Part shown: piece by piece, positions 63,901-64,000 of the stretch | Layout: every line of letters starts with the position of its first letter | Position numbering within the stretch: position 1 is the stretch's first letter | Assembly: GCA_947498155.1 (NCBI GenBank) | Contig: CANMJD010000001.1 | Location: 558,001-622,000, forward strand | Direction: 5' to 3' | Length of the DNA stretch: 64,000 bases | From: an uncultured Pseudoruegeria sp. | Lineage (GTDB): Bacteria > Pseudomonadota > Alphaproteobacteria > Rhodobacterales > Rhodobacteraceae | Program-made: the position numbers and the translations under genes | Notes under the pieces: generated by a model | What the model was told of the DNA's origin: nothing | The model's input: the letters and a program-made list of their open reading frames with translations, nothing else | The model's database searches: none

Positions 63901-64000
63901 ATGACACAGCCGAAAGTCGGTATCATTATGGGCAGCCAGAGCGACTGGCCAACCATGAAACTTGCAGCTGATATTCTGGACGAATTGGGCATTGCCTATG
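63901..64000 (+). CDS. purE: N5-carboxyaminoimidazole ribonucleotide mutase PurE, 5' part
   Basis: The window ends inside the gene. The visible 33 residues, [19 protein letters not shown] and onward, include the conserved [10 protein letters not shown] phosphate-binding loop of PurE class I. An ATG two codons earlier (63895) is too close to AGGG to be preferred. PurE acts in de novo purine synthesis and normally precedes purK. Confidence 0.93.
   Translation, partial: MTQPKVGIIMGSQSDWPTMKLAADILDELGIAY

Overview
This window looks like chromosomal backbone from an alphaproteobacterium of the order Rhodobacterales, most likely the Roseobacter group. The evidence is gene content and order: tolQRAB-pal-cpoB-tilS-ftsH, ruvCAB, a propionyl-CoA carboxylase cluster with a PccR-type regulator, phosphatidylcholine synthase, the betIBA/choXWV choline cluster, and DUF1150 beside Hsp20. 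The genus cannot be fixed from the sequence. Coding density is high. There is one tRNA gene, and there are no rRNA genes, CRISPR arrays or insertion sequences.

1-11 kb: the 3' part of a sulfotransferase-like gene, then on the minus strand ybgC, tolQ, tolR, tolA, tolB, pal, cpoB, tilS and ftsH (envelope constriction machinery, tRNA modification and membrane proteolysis), preceded by a porin. 11-24 kb: ruvCAB, a DUF1127 small protein, prmA, msrA, an MFS transporter, a membrane hybrid histidine kinase, priA, and DUF484-xerC. 24-30 kb: phosphatidylcholine synthase, ogt with a possible coupled small gene, tRNA-Arg(TCT), and a divergent two-component locus. That locus encodes a LuxR-type regulator, a secreted molybdopterin-oxidoreductase-like protein and a kinase carrying HisKA, REC and HPt domains.

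30-41 kb: propionate assimilation. pccB, pccA and methylmalonyl-CoA mutase are interleaved with four small uncharacterised genes, one of them a 44-residue lipoprotein. pccR lies nearby, with TTTGCA-type repeats upstream of both pccB and pccR. 41-49 kb: a secreted nuclease, betIBA for choline-to-glycine betaine oxidation, and the divergent choXWV choline ABC transporter, with a BetI-like operator between them. Phosphatidylcholine synthase could use the same choline. 49-58 kb: ycjX/ycjF, a truncated haemoglobin coupled to a coiled-coil membrane protein, argP/argO, an EamA exporter, truA, an Lrp regulator with a repeated operator, trxB and an APC-like permease. 58-64 kb: a sulfate-activation enzyme with an unusual N-terminal winged-helix extension, a beta-barrel protein, a PhzF protein, DUF1150-hsp20, a DUF465 protein and the start of purE.

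The most unusual observation is the continuous reading frame joining a MarR/EPS-type winged-helix domain to ATP sulfurylase-APS kinase, with a sharp change in arginine codon use at the junction. Others worth attention are the phosphorelay locus, a hairpin that covers a Shine-Dalgarno sequence in the pcc cluster, a 54-bp dispersed repeat present twice, and several operator arrays.
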